A DNA stretch of 64,000 bases from Paeniglutamicibacter psychrophenolicus (GCF_030812255.1 NZ_JAUSSH010000017.1:41945-105944), one strand, 5' to 3'; counted from the stretch's first letter, positions 9,559-18,690 are shown. Program-made: numbers and translations. Notes: generated by a model not told the origin, from the letters alone.

Positions 9559-10839
9559 GTGGCACGACTCCTGGCTGACCTCAGCCCCTTGCGCGAAAGT
9601 CCCGCATTCAGGCGGCTGTGGATCGGCAATGCCCTCGCGGCGGTCGGCGGCCAACTCACCCTGGTGGCGGTCAGCCTCGAGGTCTACGCACTCACCGGTT
9701 CCAGCCTGCACGTCGGGCTGCTCGGAGCCTTCGCGCTGGTGCCGCTGGTGCTCACCGGGCTGTACGGCGGCTCGATCGCCGATGCACACGACCGGCGCAA
9801 GGTCGCCCTGGGCTCCGCGCTGGTGCTGTGGGCGGCCACCGCCGCCATCGCGGCCCAGGCCTGGCTGGGCATGGACAACGTCTGGGTGCTATACGGGCTG
9901 GTGGCCATCCACTCGGCGGCCGGCGGAATCAACCAGCCCACCCGCGGGGCCATCATCCCGGCCATCGTGGGCCTGAAGCTGCTGCCGGCGGCGAACTCGC
10001 TGAACATGGTCACCTTTGGCATCGCCCAGATGGTCGGCCCGCTGCTCGGCGGTCTGCTGGTCGCCCAGGTCGGTTTCGGCTGGACCTATTCCATCGACGT
10101 GCTCACCTACGCCGCAGCCGTCTGGTCCGTCTACAAGCTGCCGTCGCTGCCTCCCTCCGGCACCCCGGCCAAGGCGGGGCTGCGCTCGGTCATCGAGGGA
10201 TTCAGGTTCCTGGGTTCCCAGCCCAACGTGCGCATGACGTTCCTGATCGACCTGGCGGCCATGGTGCTGGCCGCGCCGCGCGCGCTGCTGCCGGCCATCG
10301 GCGCGGTGCTGATCGGCGGGGGCGAGCTGACCATGGGCCTGTTGCTCGCGGCAACCGCCATGGGCGCATTCCTGGCCGGAATGTTCTCCGGGCCGGTGGG
10401 CCGCATCCACCGCCAGGGGGTGGCGGTGTTCGTCTGCGTCAGCGTGTGGGGTGCCAGCATCGGCCTGTTCGGGGTCGTGGTCATCCTGGCCGCACGCACC
10501 CCGGTCCCGGCCGACGGCTCGGCCGGCGTGTGGCTCTGGCCCGCCGCCGCGGCCATGGCGCTGGCCGGGGTGGCGGACGCGATTTCCTCGGTCTTCCGCA
10601 CCACCATCTTGCAGACCGCAACACCCGACCACCTGCGCGGACGCCTGCAGGGCGTGTTCATCGTGGTGGTCGCCGGCGGGCCGCGGTTGGGGGAGATGCT
10701 CTCCGGGACCGTGGCCACCGGTCTGGGCGAGGGCGCCACGCTGCTGGCCGGCGGCGTCGCGTGCATCGTGGTTGCGGCCGCCTTGATGCGCTGGGAGCCG
10801 GGGTTCCTGCGTTACGATGCCAGGCACCCACGGTCCTGA
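9559..10839 (+). CDS. MFS transporter, EntS/MFS_3-like
   Basis: A 426-residue major-facilitator protein with about 12 hydrophobic helices. The start PLRESPAFRRLWIGNALAAVG and the loop GGSIADAHDRRKVALGSALV (the D-x-x-D-R-R/K motif after helix 2) fit the EntS-like exporter group, whose members export siderophores or drugs. No siderophore genes are next to it, so its substrate is unknown. The GTG start lies six bases after a TAGACT -10 box and no ribosome site is visible, which suggests a leaderless mRNA. It is divergent from the fur-katA pair. Confidence 0.85.
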   Translation: MARLLADLSPLRESPAFRRLWIGNALAAVGGQLTLVAVSLEVYALTGSSLHVGLLGAFALVPLVLTGLYGGSIADAHDRRKVALGSALVLWAATAAIAAQAWLGMDNVWVLYGLVAIHSAAGGINQPTRGAIIPAIVGLKLLPAANSLNMVTFGIAQMVGPLLGGLLVAQVGFGWTYSIDVLTYAAAVWSVYKLPSLPPSGTPAKAGLRSVIEGFRFLGSQPNVRMTFLIDLAAMVLAAPRALLPAIGAVLIGGGELTMGLLLAATAMGAFLAGMFSGPVGRIHRQGVAVFVCVSVWGASIGLFGVVVILAARTPVPADGSAGVWLWPAAAAMALAGVADAISSVFRTTILQTATPDHLRGRLQGVFIVVVAGGPRLGEMLSGTVATGLGEGATLLAGGVACIVVAAALMRWEPGFLRYDARHPRS

Positions 10840-10945
10840 AAGAAGGGCACCAGCGGGAACAAAGCCGGCACACAGTAGGTTTAAGTACACTGGATGCAAG
10901 CATCGGTCCGGCATGTCCGGAACGTCTAACGAGGAGTGAACCGCA

Positions 10946-11818
10946 GTGCACAATCACAACAACGGCCTGAAGACGGCGGGGTTGCTCGGCGGCCTGTTCG
11001 CGCTGCTGCTGGCCATTGGTGCCTTGCTGGCGTCGGGAACCGGAAGCAGCAGCTTCATCTGGATCTTCGCACTCATCGGCGTGGCCACCACCGCCTACGG
11101 GTACTGGAATTCCGACAAGCTGGCCATCCGCTCGATGCAGGCCTACCCGGTCACCGAGGCGGAGCAGCCGGCCATGTACCGGATCGTGCACGAGCTCTCG
11201 GTGGCAGCCCAGCAGCCGATGCCGCGCCTCTACGTCTCACCGACCAACGCGCCCAATGCCTTCGCCACCGGGCGCAACCCGGAAAACGCCGCGGTCTGCT
11301 GCACCGAGGGAATCCTGCAGCTGCTCAACGAGCGCGAGCTGCGCGGGGTGCTGGGCCACGAACTCATGCACGTGTACAACCGCGACATCCTCACCTCCTC
11401 GGTTGCCGCCGCCGTGGCCGGCGTCATCACCTCCGTGGCGCAGATGATGCTCTTCTTCGGCGGCGGGGACCGGCGCAATGCCAACCCCATCGCCCTGATT
11501 GCCATGTCGCTGCTGGCGCCGCTGGCTTCCACCGTCATCCAGATGGCCATCAGCCGCACCCGCGAATACGACGCGGACGAGGACGGGGCCAAGCTGACCA
11601 ACGACCCGCTGGCCTTGGCCTCGGCCCTGCGCAAGCTCGAGAGCGGGGTGCAGCGCGCACCGCTGCCTGCCGACGACCAGCGCCTGGTAAACACCTCGCA
11701 CCTGATGATCGCCAACCCCTTCCTGGGCGGTGCCAAGAAGCTCTTCGCCACCCACCCGCCGATGGACGACCGCGTTGCCCGGCTGGAGAAGATGGCGGGC
11801 CGGTCCCTGGGTTACTGA
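10946..11818 (+). CDS. htpX: HtpX-type membrane metalloprotease (M48)
   Basis: A 290-residue zinc protease of the M48B family, which degrades damaged membrane proteins. Two N-terminal membrane helices (about residues 12-55) precede the HELMH zinc motif in [14 protein letters not shown] near residue 140; the third zinc ligand is in [11 protein letters not shown] further hydrophobic pair lies between them. The GTG start follows GAGGAG by ten bases. The length matches HtpX. It stands alone and ends in a GC-rich hairpin. Confidence 0.92.
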   Translation: MHNHNNGLKTAGLLGGLFALLLAIGALLASGTGSSSFIWIFALIGVATTAYGYWNSDKLAIRSMQAYPVTEAEQPAMYRIVHELSVAAQQPMPRLYVSPTNAPNAFATGRNPENAAVCCTEGILQLLNERELRGVLGHELMHVYNRDILTSSVAAAVAGVITSVAQMMLFFGGGDRRNANPIALIAMSLLAPLASTVIQMAISRTREYDADEDGAKLTNDPLALASALRKLESGVQRAPLPADDQRLVNTSHLMIANPFLGGAKKLFATHPPMDDRVARLEKMAGRSLGY

Positions 11819-12162
11819 CCCGACGGGCGCAATCGAACCGGCAAGCCAGAGGCGGTTCCCTGCGGGGAGCCGCCTCTGGCGTGCCGCGACTTTTCACGCA
11901 ATCTTAGGCAATCTGCATCTCCTCGGTCCTGAGCTGATCCGCCCACGTGAAAGACCATTTTGTTGCCCGCGGGCGGCCGTGGCGCGGTGTGCGGTGCGCG
12001 TAGCGGGACGGATTTCGGCTTGCGGGGGGAACTAAGCCGGGCGTAATCTCATTAGGCGATGGGCGTATGGCCTATTGAACCCAGTCACGCCTAAGTCCAG
12101 CCGATGGCCTGCACCCGCAGGCCCTTGTGCGACCGGCGGTGAACCACGAAGGCGCCCCAGAC
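11819..12162. other. Intergenic region between htpX and efeU
   Basis: This 344-base stretch holds the htpX hairpin and should hold the efeUOB promoter. I looked for an iron box of DtxR/IdeR type and found only imperfect pieces such as ATTAGGC and GGCCTATT around 12050-12075. No ORF is convincing. Confidence 0.5.
11845..11880 (+). terminator. Terminator-like hairpin after htpX
   Basis: A 16-bp stem (11845-11860 with 11865-11880, one mismatch) with a TGCG loop lies 26 bases after the htpX stop. There is no U-tract. Confidence 0.65.
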
Positions 12163-13008
12163 ATGACCGGAAACTTCCTCATCGGCCTGCGCGAAGGCCT
12201 CGAAGCGGTACTCCTTGTTGTCCTCCTGTTGGCCTACCTGCGCAAAAGCGGACGCACCGCACTGATCCCGCGGATCTTCACCGGCGTCGCGGTCGCCATC
12301 GCCGTCTCCCTGGGATTCGGCGCGCTGCTGACCTTCGGGCCCCGGGGCCTGACCTTTGAGGCCCAGGAGGCCATCGGCGGCGGACTGTCGATCCTCGCCG
12401 TCGGATTCGTGACCTGGATGGTCTTCTGGATGGCGGGCGCGTCCAAGACGCTGGCCAGCGACCTGCGCGGGAAGGTCGACGGCGCCGCCGAAGGCTCGGG
12501 CTGGGCACTGGTGCTGGTCGCTGCCCTGGCCGTGGGGCGCGAGGGCCTGGAAACCGCGCTGTTCCTCTGGGCCGCGACGCGGGCCACCGGGGAAACCTGG
12601 CAGCCGCTGCTGGGCGCCACCCTGGGAATCCTGGTTGCCGTCGGGCTCGGTGCGCTGCTGCACCGCGGCGTGCTGCGCATCAACCTCTCGAAGTTCTTCA
12701 CCTGGACCGGGGCCGCGCTGATCGTCGTCGCCGGCGGCGTCCTGGCCTACGGGATCCACGACCTGCAGGAGGCCGGCATCCTCCCGGGCCTGCACCACCT
12801 CGCCTTCGATGTCTCGCACCTCATCGCCCCCTCGGGCTTCCTTGGCACCCTGCTCAAGGGCATCTTCAATTTCTCGCCCGCCACCACCTGGATCGAGGCC
12901 ATCGCCTGGGTCGCCTACGTCGTGCCGGTGACAATCCTTTATTTCCGCAAGATCCACACCCACAATGGAGCCAAGCGGGCAACAACCCCGCAGCCGGTCT
13001 CCGCCTGA
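12163..13008 (+). CDS. efeU: Iron permease EfeU (FTR1 family)
   Basis: A 281-residue seven-helix permease of the FTR1/EfeU family, the membrane channel of the EfeUOB ferrous-iron uptake system. Both iron-binding REGLE motifs are present: REGLEAVLLV near residue 9 and REGLETALFL near 130. The ATG at 12163 is preferred over the upstream GTG because the family begins just before NFLIGLREGLE. It starts an operon with efeO (31 bases away) and efeB (5 bases further), the classical order. Confidence 0.95.
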   Translation: MTGNFLIGLREGLEAVLLVVLLLAYLRKSGRTALIPRIFTGVAVAIAVSLGFGALLTFGPRGLTFEAQEAIGGGLSILAVGFVTWMVFWMAGASKTLASDLRGKVDGAAEGSGWALVLVAALAVGREGLETALFLWAATRATGETWQPLLGATLGILVAVGLGALLHRGVLRINLSKFFTWTGAALIVVAGGVLAYGIHDLQEAGILPGLHHLAFDVSHLIAPSGFLGTLLKGIFNFSPATTWIEAIAWVAYVVPVTILYFRKIHTHNGAKRATTPQPVSA

Positions 13009-13039
13009 CACCATCTCGCACCCAACCACGAGGACCTTC

Positions 13040-14200
13040 ATGAAACCCGCTCGCCCGCTCCAGATCACGGCGGCACTGTCCGTGGCAGCCCTGTCCATCA
13101 CCGGCTGCACCACCAACACGTCCGAGGCCTCGGGCGACGGGGCCATCGCGGTCACCAGCACCGCCGACACCTGCACGCTGTCCACCACCAGCGCCCCGGG
13201 AGGAACGGTCAAGTTCACCGTCAAGAACGAGGGAACCCAGGTCACCGAGTTCTACCTTTTGGCCCAGGACGGGCTGCGGATCATCGGAGAAGTCGAAAAC
13301 ATCGGCCCGGGCCTGAGCCGCGACCTGGTCGTGGTGGCTCCCGAGGGAAACTACATCACCGCCTGCAAGCCGGGCATGGTCGGAGACGGCATCCGGACCG
13401 AGCTTGCCCTGGGTGCGGCACCGGCGGGCCAGACCGTCAGCACCGACCGGGCCGAAAAGCAGAAACAGGCCGTCACGCTGTATGCCGCCTACGTCAAGGA
13501 CCAGACCGAGCAGCTGGTCACCGGCACCAAGGACTTTGCCCGGGCGTTCGCGGACGGGGACACCGCCACCGCCAAGGACCTCTACCCGTCCGTGCGCATG
13601 CACTGGGAGCGCATCGAGCCGGTCGCCGAATCCTTCGGCGACCTGGACCCGATCCTCGACGCCCGCGAAGCCGACTTGGAAAAGGGACAGGAATGGACCG
13701 GCTGGCACCGCGCGGAAAAGGACCTCTGGCCGCCGGCCAGCGGATACAAGGCCATGGGCGACGCCGAACGATCCGCCCTGGCCACCAAGATGGTCGCCGA
13801 CACCGAGGAACTCTACGCACGCACCCGCGAGCTGACCTACACCCCGGACAAGCTCGCCAACGGCGCCAAGGAACTGCTCGACGAGGTAGCCACCGGCAAG
13901 GTCACCGGCGAGGAGGAAATCTGGTCGCACACCGATCTGTGGGACTTCCAGGCCAACGTCGACGGCGCCCGCATCGCCTACGAGGACCTCAAGCCGCTGC
14001 TGACCGACTCCGACGCCGAACTCGACGCCACCTTGCAAAGGAACTTCGACGCCCTGCAGAAGCTGCTCGACGGGCACAAGAAGGGCCAGGGCTTCGTGTT
14101 CTACGACGAATTGGACCAGGCCCAGGTGCAGGAACTGAGCGCCGCGGTCGACGCACTGGCCGAGCCGCTGTCCAAGTTGACCGCCGCCGTGGTGAAGTAG
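13040..14200 (+). CDS. efeO: Iron uptake lipoprotein EfeO (cupredoxin + M75 domain)
   Basis: A 386-residue exported protein of the EfeUOB system. The signal peptide ends in a lipobox, SITGC, near residue 24, so it is probably a lipoprotein. A cupredoxin-like domain follows (about residues 35-125) and then an M75 (imelysin-like) domain with the HxxE metal motif in MHWERIEP near residue 195. It should capture iron outside the membrane and hand it to EfeU. The ATG at 13040 begins a basic KPARP n-region; the upstream extension of the frame overlaps efeU and is rejected. Confidence 0.94.
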   Translation: MKPARPLQITAALSVAALSITGCTTNTSEASGDGAIAVTSTADTCTLSTTSAPGGTVKFTVKNEGTQVTEFYLLAQDGLRIIGEVENIGPGLSRDLVVVAPEGNYITACKPGMVGDGIRTELALGAAPAGQTVSTDRAEKQKQAVTLYAAYVKDQTEQLVTGTKDFARAFADGDTATAKDLYPSVRMHWERIEPVAESFGDLDPILDAREADLEKGQEWTGWHRAEKDLWPPASGYKAMGDAERSALATKMVADTEELYARTRELTYTPDKLANGAKELLDEVATGKVTGEEEIWSHTDLWDFQANVDGARIAYEDLKPLLTDSDAELDATLQRNFDALQKLLDGHKKGQGFVFYDELDQAQVQELSAAVDALAEPLSKLTAAVVK

Positions 14201-14205
14201 GAAGC

Positions 14206-15528
14206 ATGCTCGGCAGGAAGAATACCGGCGCCAAGGGCCCGGGCCAGGGGACCCCGACGGACGCGGCCGCGCCCAAGGCCGCGCCGAGCCGCCGTTCGCT
14301 GCTGGTTGCCGCCGGGGCAGGCGGTCTCGGACTCGCCGTGGGGGCACTGGGGCATGCGGCCCTGGGCGCGGAGGCCTCGGGGGGCGCACAGGTCGATGAC
14401 GTCGTTGCGTTCCACGGGCAGCACCAGGCCGGCATCGCCACGCCCATGCAGGACCGCATGCACATCGCCGCCTTCGACGTCACGGTCGACAGCCGGGACG
14501 AGCTCGTGGCCCTGCTGAAGGACTGGACGGCCGCCATCGAGCACCTGATGCAGGGCACGGACGTCGGGGAGTTCGGCGCGACCGGCGGCAGCTACGATGC
14601 CCCGCCGGAAGACACCGGCGAGGCCATCGGGCTCTCGGCCAGCCACCTGAGCGTCACCGTTGGCTTCGGGAGGACCCTCTTCGAGGATGCCAGCGGCCCG
14701 CGCTTCGGGCTGCAGGGGCGCATCCCCGACGCGCTCATCGACCTGCCGCATTTCCCCGGCGACGCATTGGAGGAGGCCCGCAGCGGGGGAGACCTCGTGC
14801 TCCAGGCCTGCGCCGACGACCCGCAGGTCGCGGTCCACGCCATCCGCAACCTGGCTCGCATAGGATTTGGCCGGGCCCGGGTGAGGTGGTCCCAGATCGG
14901 GTTCGGACGCACCTCCTCGACCTCCACCAGCCAGATGACCCCGCGGAACCTCTTCGGGTTCAAGGACGGCACGGCAAACCTGAAGGCCGAGGAACAAAAG
15001 ACGCTGGACACGCATGTCTGGGTCGGCGGCAACACCGGAAACGAGGCATGGATGAACGGGGGCACCTACCTGGTGGCCCGGCGCATCCGCATGCACATCG
15101 AAACCTGGGACCGGACGTCCCTGGGCGAACAGGAAACCATCTTCGGACGGACCAAGCGCGAGGGGGCGCCGCTGTCCGGCGGCACGGAGTTCTCCGAACC
15201 CGATTTCGCCATGCCCGGTCGCGGCGGACCGATCATGCCGGTGGATTCACACGTGGCCCTTGCCCATCCCTCGGCCAACGGCGGGGTGCAGATGCTGCGC
15301 CGCGGATTCAACTACACCGACGGATCCGACGGCCTGGGCCGGCTGGACGCCGGGCTTTTCTTCATCGCCTTCGTCATTGACCCGCGCACGCACTATGTGC
15401 CGATGCAAAACGCCATGGCCAAGAACGATGCTCTCGTGGAGTACCTGAAGCACACCGGATCCGGGCTCTTCGCGGTCCCTCCGGGAGTCGCCCAAGGCCA
15501 GTTCCTGGGGCAGTCCCTGTTTGCCTGA
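14206..15528 (+). CDS. efeB: Deferrochelatase/DyP-type peroxidase EfeB
   Basis: A 440-residue DyP-type heme peroxidase. SRRSLLVAAGAGG near residue 28 is a twin-arginine signal, so the folded heme protein is exported by the Tat route. The DyP signature GFKDGT, with the distal Asp, is near residue 250. EfeB is the third part of EfeUOB; proposed roles are oxidation of ferrous iron before uptake or heme iron release. The ATG at 14206 is five bases after the efeO stop. The frame is open far upstream, but that part is a shadow of efeO. Confidence 0.95.
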   Translation: MLGRKNTGAKGPGQGTPTDAAAPKAAPSRRSLLVAAGAGGLGLAVGALGHAALGAEASGGAQVDDVVAFHGQHQAGIATPMQDRMHIAAFDVTVDSRDELVALLKDWTAAIEHLMQGTDVGEFGATGGSYDAPPEDTGEAIGLSASHLSVTVGFGRTLFEDASGPRFGLQGRIPDALIDLPHFPGDALEEARSGGDLVLQACADDPQVAVHAIRNLARIGFGRARVRWSQIGFGRTSSTSTSQMTPRNLFGFKDGTANLKAEEQKTLDTHVWVGGNTGNEAWMNGGTYLVARRIRMHIETWDRTSLGEQETIFGRTKREGAPLSGGTEFSEPDFAMPGRGGPIMPVDSHVALAHPSANGGVQMLRRGFNYTDGSDGLGRLDAGLFFIAFVIDPRTHYVPMQNAMAKNDALVEYLKHTGSGLFAVPPGVAQGQFLGQSLFA

Positions 15529-15567
15529 TGGCCCGAGGCCCGGCCCGGCACCCGTCGGGAATGCCAA

Positions 15568-15617
15568 AAGGGGAGGACGGGTGGAACCACCACGGTGGTT
15601 CCACCCGTCCTCCCCTT
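15568..15617. terminator. Perfect bidirectional terminator between efeB and yajQ
   Basis: A perfect 24-bp inverted repeat (15568-15591 with 15594-15617) separated by only two bases. The arms begin AA and end TT, so hairpins form on either strand. It lies 40 bases after efeB and 36 bases after yajQ, ending both convergent units. Confidence 0.9.
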
Positions 15618-15652
15618 GCGTGCGGCAGTGCCGCGGGGATCGGAAGGTCCGC

Positions 15653-16141
15653 TTAGCGGAAGTTCACGAACTGCAGGTCCGCTTCATCGAAGCCGCGCAG
15701 CAACGCCATGGTGGTCTGCAGGTCGTCGCGGGACTTGGAGGAGACGCGCAGTTCGTCACCCTGGATGGTGGACTTCACGCCCTTGGGTGCCTCGTCGCGA
15801 ATCAGCTTGTTGATCTTTTTCGCCACGTCCTGGGCAATGCCCTCCACGATGGACGCCTCGATGCGGTATTCCTTGCCCGAGGGGAACGGCTCGCCCGCGT
15901 CCAGGGACTTGAGCGAGATGTTGCGCTTGACCAATTTCGACTGGAAAACGTCGAGAACGGCCTTGACCCGCTCCTCGGAGTTTGCCTTCATCAGGATCTT
16001 CTCGCCGCTGAAGTCGATCTCCGCGCCGATGCCCTTGAAATCGTAACGCTGGACGATTTCCTTCTGCGCCTGGTTCAGTGCATTGGACACTTCCTGGCTG
16101 TCGACCTTGCTGACAACATCAAAAGTTGAATCGCTCGCCAT
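15653..16141 (-). CDS. yajQ: YajQ family nucleotide-binding protein
   Basis: A 162-residue member of the YajQ/UPF0234 family, with two ferredoxin-like domains. It opens MASDSTFDVVSKVDSQEVSN, carries QRYDFKGIGAEIDF, and ends DLQFVNFR, all family hallmarks. In some bacteria YajQ binds cyclic-di-GMP; in others nucleic acids or phage growth are involved. The ATG at 16141 has AGGAGG before it; the frame extends to 16198 but that start lacks a ribosome site. It is monocistronic and upstream of tRNA-Tyr on the opposite strand. Confidence 0.94.
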   Translation of the reverse strand: MASDSTFDVVSKVDSQEVSNALNQAQKEIVQRYDFKGIGAEIDFSGEKILMKANSEERVKAVLDVFQSKLVKRNISLKSLDAGEPFPSGKEYRIEASIVEGIAQDVAKKINKLIRDEAPKGVKSTIQGDELRVSSKSRDDLQTTMALLRGFDEADLQFVNFR

Positions 16142-16242
16142 GTGAGCCTCCTTGGGTAGTGATTGTGCTTTGCCTACAAGAGTACCGGGGCGTCCCAAAA
16201 GCCCGGAGGAACCGTGTGCTGACGCGCCGCCGAACCCTCGAT

Positions 16243-16272
16243 TTGTACTCTTGGGAAAAAGTCAGGTAGAGT
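16243..16272 (+). promoter_or_regulatory. tRNA-Tyr promoter
   Basis: TTGTAC (16243-16248) and TAGAGT (16267-16272) are separated by 18 bases and lie just upstream of tRNA-Tyr. The GGTAGAGT and CTCGTT words recur before both tRNA-Thr genes. Confidence 0.6.
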
Positions 16273-16299
16273 TTCTACTCGTTCCGAAGGGAACAATTC

Positions 16300-16381
16300 G
16301 GCAGATTACCCGAGCGGCCAAAGGGGGCTGACTGTAAATCAGCTGGCAACGCCTTCACTGGTTCGAATCCAGTATCTGCCA
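16300..16381 (+). tRNA. tRNA-Tyr (anticodon GTA)
   Basis: The acceptor GGCAGAT pairs with ATCTGCC, the anticodon stem-loop CTGACTGTAAATCAG shows GTA, and the T-arm is GGTTCGAATCC. The long variable arm fits the type II structure of bacterial tRNA-Tyr. The terminal CCA appears only as CACC overlap. Confidence 0.97.
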
Positions 16382-16391
16382 CCGAATGAAC

Positions 16392-16433
16392 AAAGCCCGT
16401 GTTCAAATCCCAGGATTTGAACACGGGCTTTTT
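16392..16433 (+). terminator. Terminator of tRNA-Tyr
   Basis: AAAGCCCGTGTTCAAATCC pairs perfectly with GGATTTGAACACGGGCTTT, a two-base gap between arms, followed by TT. A classical strong intrinsic terminator. Confidence 0.92.
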
Positions 16434-16551
16434 CGTGCCCGGGCCCCGTTGCAGCAGGTGGGGACCGTATTGGAAGTCGGGCGACGGGCTTCGTCCAGGA
16501 ATGTGACCCACTCAACATCCCCCAGGCGGGCGATACCCGCCGCCCAAGATC

Positions 16552-16965
16552 TCAGGCGGCCATCTTCTGGCTCATCGGAACCACGTAGATGTCCCAGAGC
16601 AACATGATGGAATCGCGTGGGGCCGACAACACCGCGTGATAGTGCGCCCACTGCCATTCGGTGGCCCCGTTGTCTTCCAGCGGCTTGGGAGGGCACGATC
16701 CGGGAGTGAGCCACCGAGTCCCGTTCCAGATGGCCTGCAGCGGGCCAACGGACGTGGCCGCGGCCGAGATGTCTTCGAGCGGAACGGGAAAAGACACCCG
16801 TTCCTGGATCCGCAACGCGGGAGCGACAGCGAACGGGGTGGATTCAACGATGGCCAAATCCATGGGTAGCGCATCGACGTAGCGCTCGGCCAGCAGCATT
16901 CCCTCGGAGAGCGCCTTGCGTCCGGACCCTCCCGTTGTGACCAGCAACAATGTGCAGCGTGTCAT
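16552..16965 (-). CDS. Hypothetical protein (137 aa)
   Basis: I do not recognise this protein. From the ATG at 16965 it reads MTRCTLLLVTTGGSGRKALS and ends VVPMSQKMAA. Codon use looks like real coding sequence, although less GC-rich than its neighbours. No signal peptide or strong membrane helix is visible; a Trp-rich stretch (EWQWAHYHAV) lies near the C-terminus. The start is uncertain because no good ribosome site is seen and the frame is open to 17256. It is alone, between the tRNA-Tyr terminator and thioredoxin. It may be a lineage-specific gene. Confidence 0.5.
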   Translation of the reverse strand: MTRCTLLLVTTGGSGRKALSEGMLLAERYVDALPMDLAIVESTPFAVAPALRIQERVSFPVPLEDISAAATSVGPLQAIWNGTRWLTPGSCPPKPLEDNGATEWQWAHYHAVLSAPRDSIMLLWDIYVVPMSQKMAA

Positions 16966-17312
16966 GTTCTTGTTGGCATCCGGTCGCGTTCCCGTTCGGT
17001 GGGGGCACTGCGGATGCATCCTTCCTGTGATCCGTCGAACCGGTGCTCCCGGCAGGGGAGCTGGGCTGTGTGGCGAACCCGATTCGGCCGCGAAGCCGGG
17101 GGTTCCGTGGTGGTGCGGTCGATGGCTGCCTCCTTGGGTGGTGAAGAGGAGTCCTTCGAGCATAGGGGTGTGGGAAAGCCCTCGGGGGCAAGGTCGCGAA
17201 TCTGTGGATAAGTTTTGATGGGCGGCACCCTGACGCCGTGGGAAGGGACCATGCACGCCGAAAATCGGATGCCGACTGCGGCGCCAACGGCATCACGCGG
17301 TACCGTTGGTAC
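16966..17312. other. Intergenic region upstream of thioredoxin, with a DnaA-box match
   Basis: About 347 bases between divergent genes. The only word that stands out is TGTGGATAA at 17203-17211, the complement of the consensus DnaA box TTATCCACA. A TACCGT box (17301-17306) six bases before the thioredoxin ATG may be its -10. No ORF is convincing. Confidence 0.45.
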
Positions 17313-17684
17313 ATGGCTACTATCAATATCACCGAGTCTGAGTTCACGACGACGCTGGAAGAAAATGACATTGTCTTCGTAGACTTCTGGGCAGCGTGGT
17401 GCGGACCTTGCCGCCAATTTGCCCCGGTTTACGACGCAATCTCCGAGAAATACACCGACGTGAAGTTCGCCAAGGTGGACACCGAAGCCGAACAGGGCTT
17501 GGCGCGCGCCGCGAACATCACCTCCATCCCCACGCTGATGGCGTTCCGCGACAAGGTGCTGGTCTTCTCGCAGCCCGGCGCCATGAATGCCTCGCAGCTG
17601 GACGACCTCGTGGTCGCCGTCAAGGGCATCGACATGCAGCAGGTCCACGCACAGATCGCCCAGCAGGAAGCCGAAGCGAAGTAG
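17313..17684 (+). CDS. trxA: Thioredoxin
   Basis: A 123-residue thioredoxin with the redox-active WCGPC at residues 29-33 in a FWAAWCGPCRQFAPVY context and the cis-Pro region SIPTLMAF. It reduces protein disulfides in the cytoplasm, normally recharged by thioredoxin reductase, which is not in this window. The ATG at 17313 gives the family length; the frame continues upstream without a ribosome site. A TACCGT box six bases before the ATG suggests a leaderless mRNA. The length, slightly above 110, comes from a short C-terminal tail. Confidence 0.95.
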   Translation: MATINITESEFTTTLEENDIVFVDFWAAWCGPCRQFAPVYDAISEKYTDVKFAKVDTEAEQGLARAANITSIPTLMAFRDKVLVFSQPGAMNASQLDDLVVAVKGIDMQQVHAQIAQQEAEAK

Positions 17685-17697
17685 CTTCCGCACCGGC

Positions 17698-18690
17698 CTA
17701 GCGGCGTCGATGGTCCATGGGCGCCAGCCGGGGACCGAAGGACTGCTTGCGCTGCCCGGAGAGGCCGATCAGTCGCACCACGCGCTGGCGGTGCCCGCTG
17801 AAGGGCGCCAGCAACTCCAGCATCCCGGCATCATCCACCCGACGCCCGGTGAGCACCTGGCCGACGAATGCCGCCAGATGGTAGTCGCCCACCGACACAT
17901 GGTCGGGTGCGCCATGGGTGCGCTGCAGCACCTCGGCAATGCTCCACGGTCCCACCCCGGGAATCGATCCCAGCGCGGCGGCCAGGGTCCCTTCCCCCAT
18001 CACGTTTTCCCGCACGGCCCCCAGCTCCAGCAGCGCCCAGCGTTCGAGGCTTGCGGCGGCCGCCGCAGCACGAACCGCGGTGGCCGCTCTCTTGGAATCC
18101 ACGCGCGCCTGGTGCCATTGCCACGGCTGCAACGCACGGACCGCCGCCGGGGACGGCGGCAACCGCATGTCCGCCGGTGCAGGGCCCGGAGGGATCTCGC
18201 CAACCGCCCGGCACAGGTAGCGCCAGGCGAAGTGGGCCTCGATGATGGTGACCTTCTGCTCGAGGATGGCCGGCAGCAGGGCGTCGAACACGCGCCCGGT
18301 GGACGGGAACCGCAGCCCCGGGTTGAACTTCCTGCTTTGGGCCACCACCGGGTGCAGCAACGCCGAGGTTTCCGGGGCGTCGAAGGCGCGCCAGTCGTCG
18401 TAGGCGCCAAGCAGGTGCAGTCCGCGCTCCACCGCATGCTCCGCGCCCGGGCCCCAGGCCTTGAGGAAAACCTCGGTGCCGCGACCGGCAGGGTGCCCGG
18501 CCAGCAGCGTCACCGGTCCGCGCGGGGAGTGGAAGCACAACCAGGCCGCGGAGTCCGTGACCTTGGCGGTCGGGTCGCCGGCACCGCGTTGCAGGATGCC
18601 CAGGGACTGGCGCAGCGAATAGGTGCCGTGCGGCTTCCACGAGGCCTGCGCATCGCACCCCGGCAAGGCTGTTGCACTCGAATCGGGCAT
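17698..18690 (-). CDS. AlkA-like DNA glycosylase
   Basis: About 330 residues of the helix-hairpin-helix-GPD glycosylase superfamily (3-methyladenine DNA glycosylase II type), which removes alkylated bases in base-excision repair. The hairpin-GPD part reads GSIPGVGPWSIAEVLQRTHG and is followed by the catalytic Asp in SVGDYHLAAF. The N-terminal half holds an AlkA-like beta domain. The start is uncertain: the ATG at 18690 has GGAGGT directly against it (zero spacing), and an upstream ATG at 18729 has no ribosome site. It is convergent with thioredoxin and divergent from cbs. Confidence 0.8.
   Translation of the reverse strand: MPDSSATALPGCDAQASWKPHGTYSLRQSLGILQRGAGDPTAKVTDSAAWLCFHSPRGPVTLLAGHPAGRGTEVFLKAWGPGAEHAVERGLHLLGAYDDWRAFDAPETSALLHPVVAQSRKFNPGLRFPSTGRVFDALLPAILEQKVTIIEAHFAWRYLCRAVGEIPPGPAPADMRLPPSPAAVRALQPWQWHQARVDSKRAATAVRAAAAAASLERWALLELGAVRENVMGEGTLAAALGSIPGVGPWSIAEVLQRTHGAPDHVSVGDYHLAAFVGQVLTGRRVDDAGMLELLAPFSGHRQRVVRLIGLSGQRKQSFGPRLAPMDHRRR

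Noticed and set aside
12040..12085. Possible iron box (DtxR/IdeR) upstream of efeUOB
   Set aside because: Only partial words (ATTAGGC, GGCCTATT) are present and they do not form the consensus palindrome.
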